Source: DATCSE01 sp036568605 (GTDB taxonomy: Bacteria; Pseudomonadota; Gammaproteobacteria; Burkholderiales; Burkholderiaceae_C). From it: a DNA stretch of 5,976 nucleotides. Shown piece by piece: positions 4,902 to 5,976 of this stretch (position 1 is the first letter of the stretch; each line of letters begins with the position of its first letter). Below the pieces are notes generated by a model. It was not told where the DNA came from and searched no databases. It was given only the letters and a program-made list of their open reading frames with translations. Where the stretch lies: contig DATCSE010000325.1 in the NCBI GenBank assembly GCA_036568605.1, positions 1 to 5,976 of the forward strand, read 5' to 3'. Both the position numbers and the translations under genes were made by a program.

Positions 4902-5759
4902 TTAGGAAGCGCGCGCAAGCCGGTCTTGGAAATTCTTGCGCTCGCCACGGGCTGCGGCGCGAAAGCCGCCCGGCGAGATGCCGGCCGCGCGGCGGAAGGT
5001 GCGCACGAAGTTCGACAGGTCGTTGAAGCCGACCTCGAGCGCGATCTCGGTGATCGTGCGCGACGGCTCGCCCAGCAGCCGCGCCGCATGCCGCAGCCGC
5101 GTGCGCAGCAGGTACTGGTGCGGCGTGACGCCCAGCACCCGCGTGAACAGGCGCAGGAAATGGAATTCGCTGAGACCGGCCGCATGGGCTGAATCGGCCA
5201 GCTCCAGCGGCTCGGCGGCGTGCGCCTCGATCCACAGCGCCGCCTCGACCGCGCGGCGCCGGTCGATGCCGCGCAGCGCGGCCGGCTTGTCGGCGCGGCC
5301 GCTCGCGAGCTCGACATAGCGGTGCACGAACTGCAGGCCCGCTTCATCGAGGCTGACGTCGTCGGCCGCATCCGCGGCGCGCTGCGCGAGCTCGCCCATC
5401 ACCATCAGCTCGGGCAGCGGCGGCAGCGCGCCGACACGCCACGCCTCGGGCCGTGCGCCCAGGGTGTCGACGAGCGCGGGGGCGACGCGAAAGCACAGGC
5501 ACTCGTCGCCGCCGTCGCGATGTTCGTGCGTGCAGGTGTACTCCGCGCCGGGCCGCCCGACCAGCACCGAGCCCGCGACCAGCTCGTAGCCATGCCCGCA
5601 GCAGCGATAGCCGAAGCTGCCGCGCCGCACGAACGAGACCGAGTAGTCCTCATGCACCTCGGGATACGCCGCCTCGCCGGCCGCGGCGTCGCAGCGGTAG
5701 TCGATCACCGCGAGCGACCCGGCGCGCGCGGGCTCGAGCAACGGGGTCGCGCGGATCAT
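4902..5759 (-). CDS. AraC family transcriptional regulator with Cys/His-rich sensor domain
   Basis: This 285-residue regulator has the standard AraC/XylS layout: an N-terminal cupin-like sensing domain (about residues 10-95), a linker, and a C-terminal DNA-binding domain with two helix-turn-helix units. The first HTH is about 184-209 (LADSAHAAGLSEFHFLRLF). The second is about 235-257 (TITEIALEVGFNDLSNFVRTF), followed by GISPGGFR at 260-267, the usual end of the domain. The sensor domain carries all six cysteines of the protein (C23, C53, C54, C76, C87, C89) and H36, H56, H78 and H80, suggesting metal or thiol sensing. The ligand is unknown. The start ATG at 5759-5757 has no clear Shine-Dalgarno and lies only 23 bp past the ureG stop, so read-through from the urease genes is possible. 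The VOC gene 40 bp downstream is the most likely regulated neighbour. Confidence 0.92.
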   Translation of the reverse strand: MIRATPLLEPARAGSLAVIDYRCDAAAGEAAYPEVHEDYSVSFVRRGSFGYRCCGHGYELVAGSVLVGRPGAEYTCTHEHRDGGDECLCFRVAPALVDTLGARPEAWRVGALPPLPELMVMGELAQRAADAADDVSLDEAGLQFVHRYVELASGRADKPAALRGIDRRRAVEAALWIEAHAAEPLELADSAHAAGLSEFHFLRLFTRVLGVTPHQYLLRTRLRHAARLLGEPSRTITEIALEVGFNDLSNFVRTFRRAAGISPGGFRAAARGERKNFQDRLARAS

Positions 5760-5782
5760 CGGATGACGGCGCGGGCACCGGC

Positions 5783-5976
5783 TCAGGCGGCGCGCAGCAT
5801 GCCCTTGGTCTCGATGAACTGGACGACCTCGGCGAGCCCGGCCCGGGTCTTCAGGTTCGTCATCACGAACGGCTTCAGCCCTTGCGGCGTCGTGCGCATG
5901 CGCTTGGTGTCGGCTTCCATCACGTCCAGGCTCGCGCCGACGTGCGGGGCGAGGTCGGTCTTGTTGATCACGAACA
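5783..5976 (-). CDS. ureG: Urease accessory GTPase UreG, C-terminal part (runs off the window end)
   Basis: UreG is the SIMIBI-class GTPase that, with UreD, UreE and UreF, delivers nickel to the urease active site. Only the last 64 codons are present, of a protein usually a little over 200 residues long. They begin FVINKTDLAPHVGASLDVM, containing the guanine-specifying NKTD motif, and end TNLKTRAGLAEVVQFIETKGML plus a short tail, as in other UreG proteins. The P-loop, the switch regions and the nickel-binding Cys-Pro-His motif lie beyond the window. The frame is intact to the edge, so there is no sign of a broken gene. ureG is usually the last gene of a ureDABCEFG-type operon, so the rest of the urease cluster should lie to the right. 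The AraC gene follows on the same strand after 23 bp. Confidence 0.95.
   Translation of the reverse strand, partial: FVINKTDLAPHVGASLDVMEADTKRMRTTPQGLKPFVMTNLKTRAGLAEVVQFIETKGMLRAA

Noticed and set aside
4862..5371. N-terminal extension of the VOC frame into the AraC gene
   Set aside because: The extension is the AraC gene read in another frame. The strong AGGAGG before the ATG at 4861 and the family N-terminus MYDHIG fix the true start.
1..5976. CRISPR array, insertion sequence, tRNA, rRNA or integrase remnants
   Set aside because: I saw no regularly spaced repeats, terminal inverted repeats, transposase or integrase motifs, or tRNA cloverleaf in a reading of both strands.

Overview
The window reads as chromosomal DNA from a high-GC betaproteobacterium, most likely Burkholderiales. 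The reasons are the strong G/C bias at third codon positions, the divergent rne/rluC pair, and a conserved rluC - HAD phosphatase - Rieske protein - S49 peptidase gene string of the kind found in that group. The genus cannot be named from this sequence alone.

Layout. Positions 1-608 (minus) hold the N-terminal third to fifth of RNase E (rne), cut by the window edge. Positions 609-1335 contain no gene I can support. This is the divergent rne/rluC control region, and on the minus strand it would form a very long rne 5' leader. It holds two adjacent GC-rich hairpins just before the rne ribosome binding site, several smaller hairpins, an A-rich stretch and candidate promoter elements. Positions 1336-4465 (plus) are a compact operon: rluC (23S rRNA pseudouridine synthase), a HAD-IA phosphatase starting in a 4-bp ATGA overlap, a small Rieske [2Fe-2S] protein starting in an 8-bp overlap, and, after 55 bp, a membrane-anchored S49 (SppA-type) peptidase.

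A 33-bp convergent gap separates this from a minus-strand group, read from right to left: the C-terminal end of ureG (urease nickel-insertion GTPase, cut by the window end), an AraC-family regulator 23 bp downstream of it, and a VOC/glyoxalase-fold protein 40 bp further on with a strong Shine-Dalgarno.

Function. The left half is housekeeping RNA metabolism (RNase E, RluC) with linked quality-control and redox genes. The right half is the end of a urease accessory cluster followed by what looks like a regulator/effector pair. The points most worth a second look are the structured rne leader with a terminator-like hairpin directly before its RBS, the Cys/His-rich sensor domain of the AraC protein next to a nickel-enzyme cluster, and the apparent junction between the rne-rluC-sppA block and the urease genes. 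I found no CRISPR array, insertion sequence, phage gene, tRNA or rRNA.
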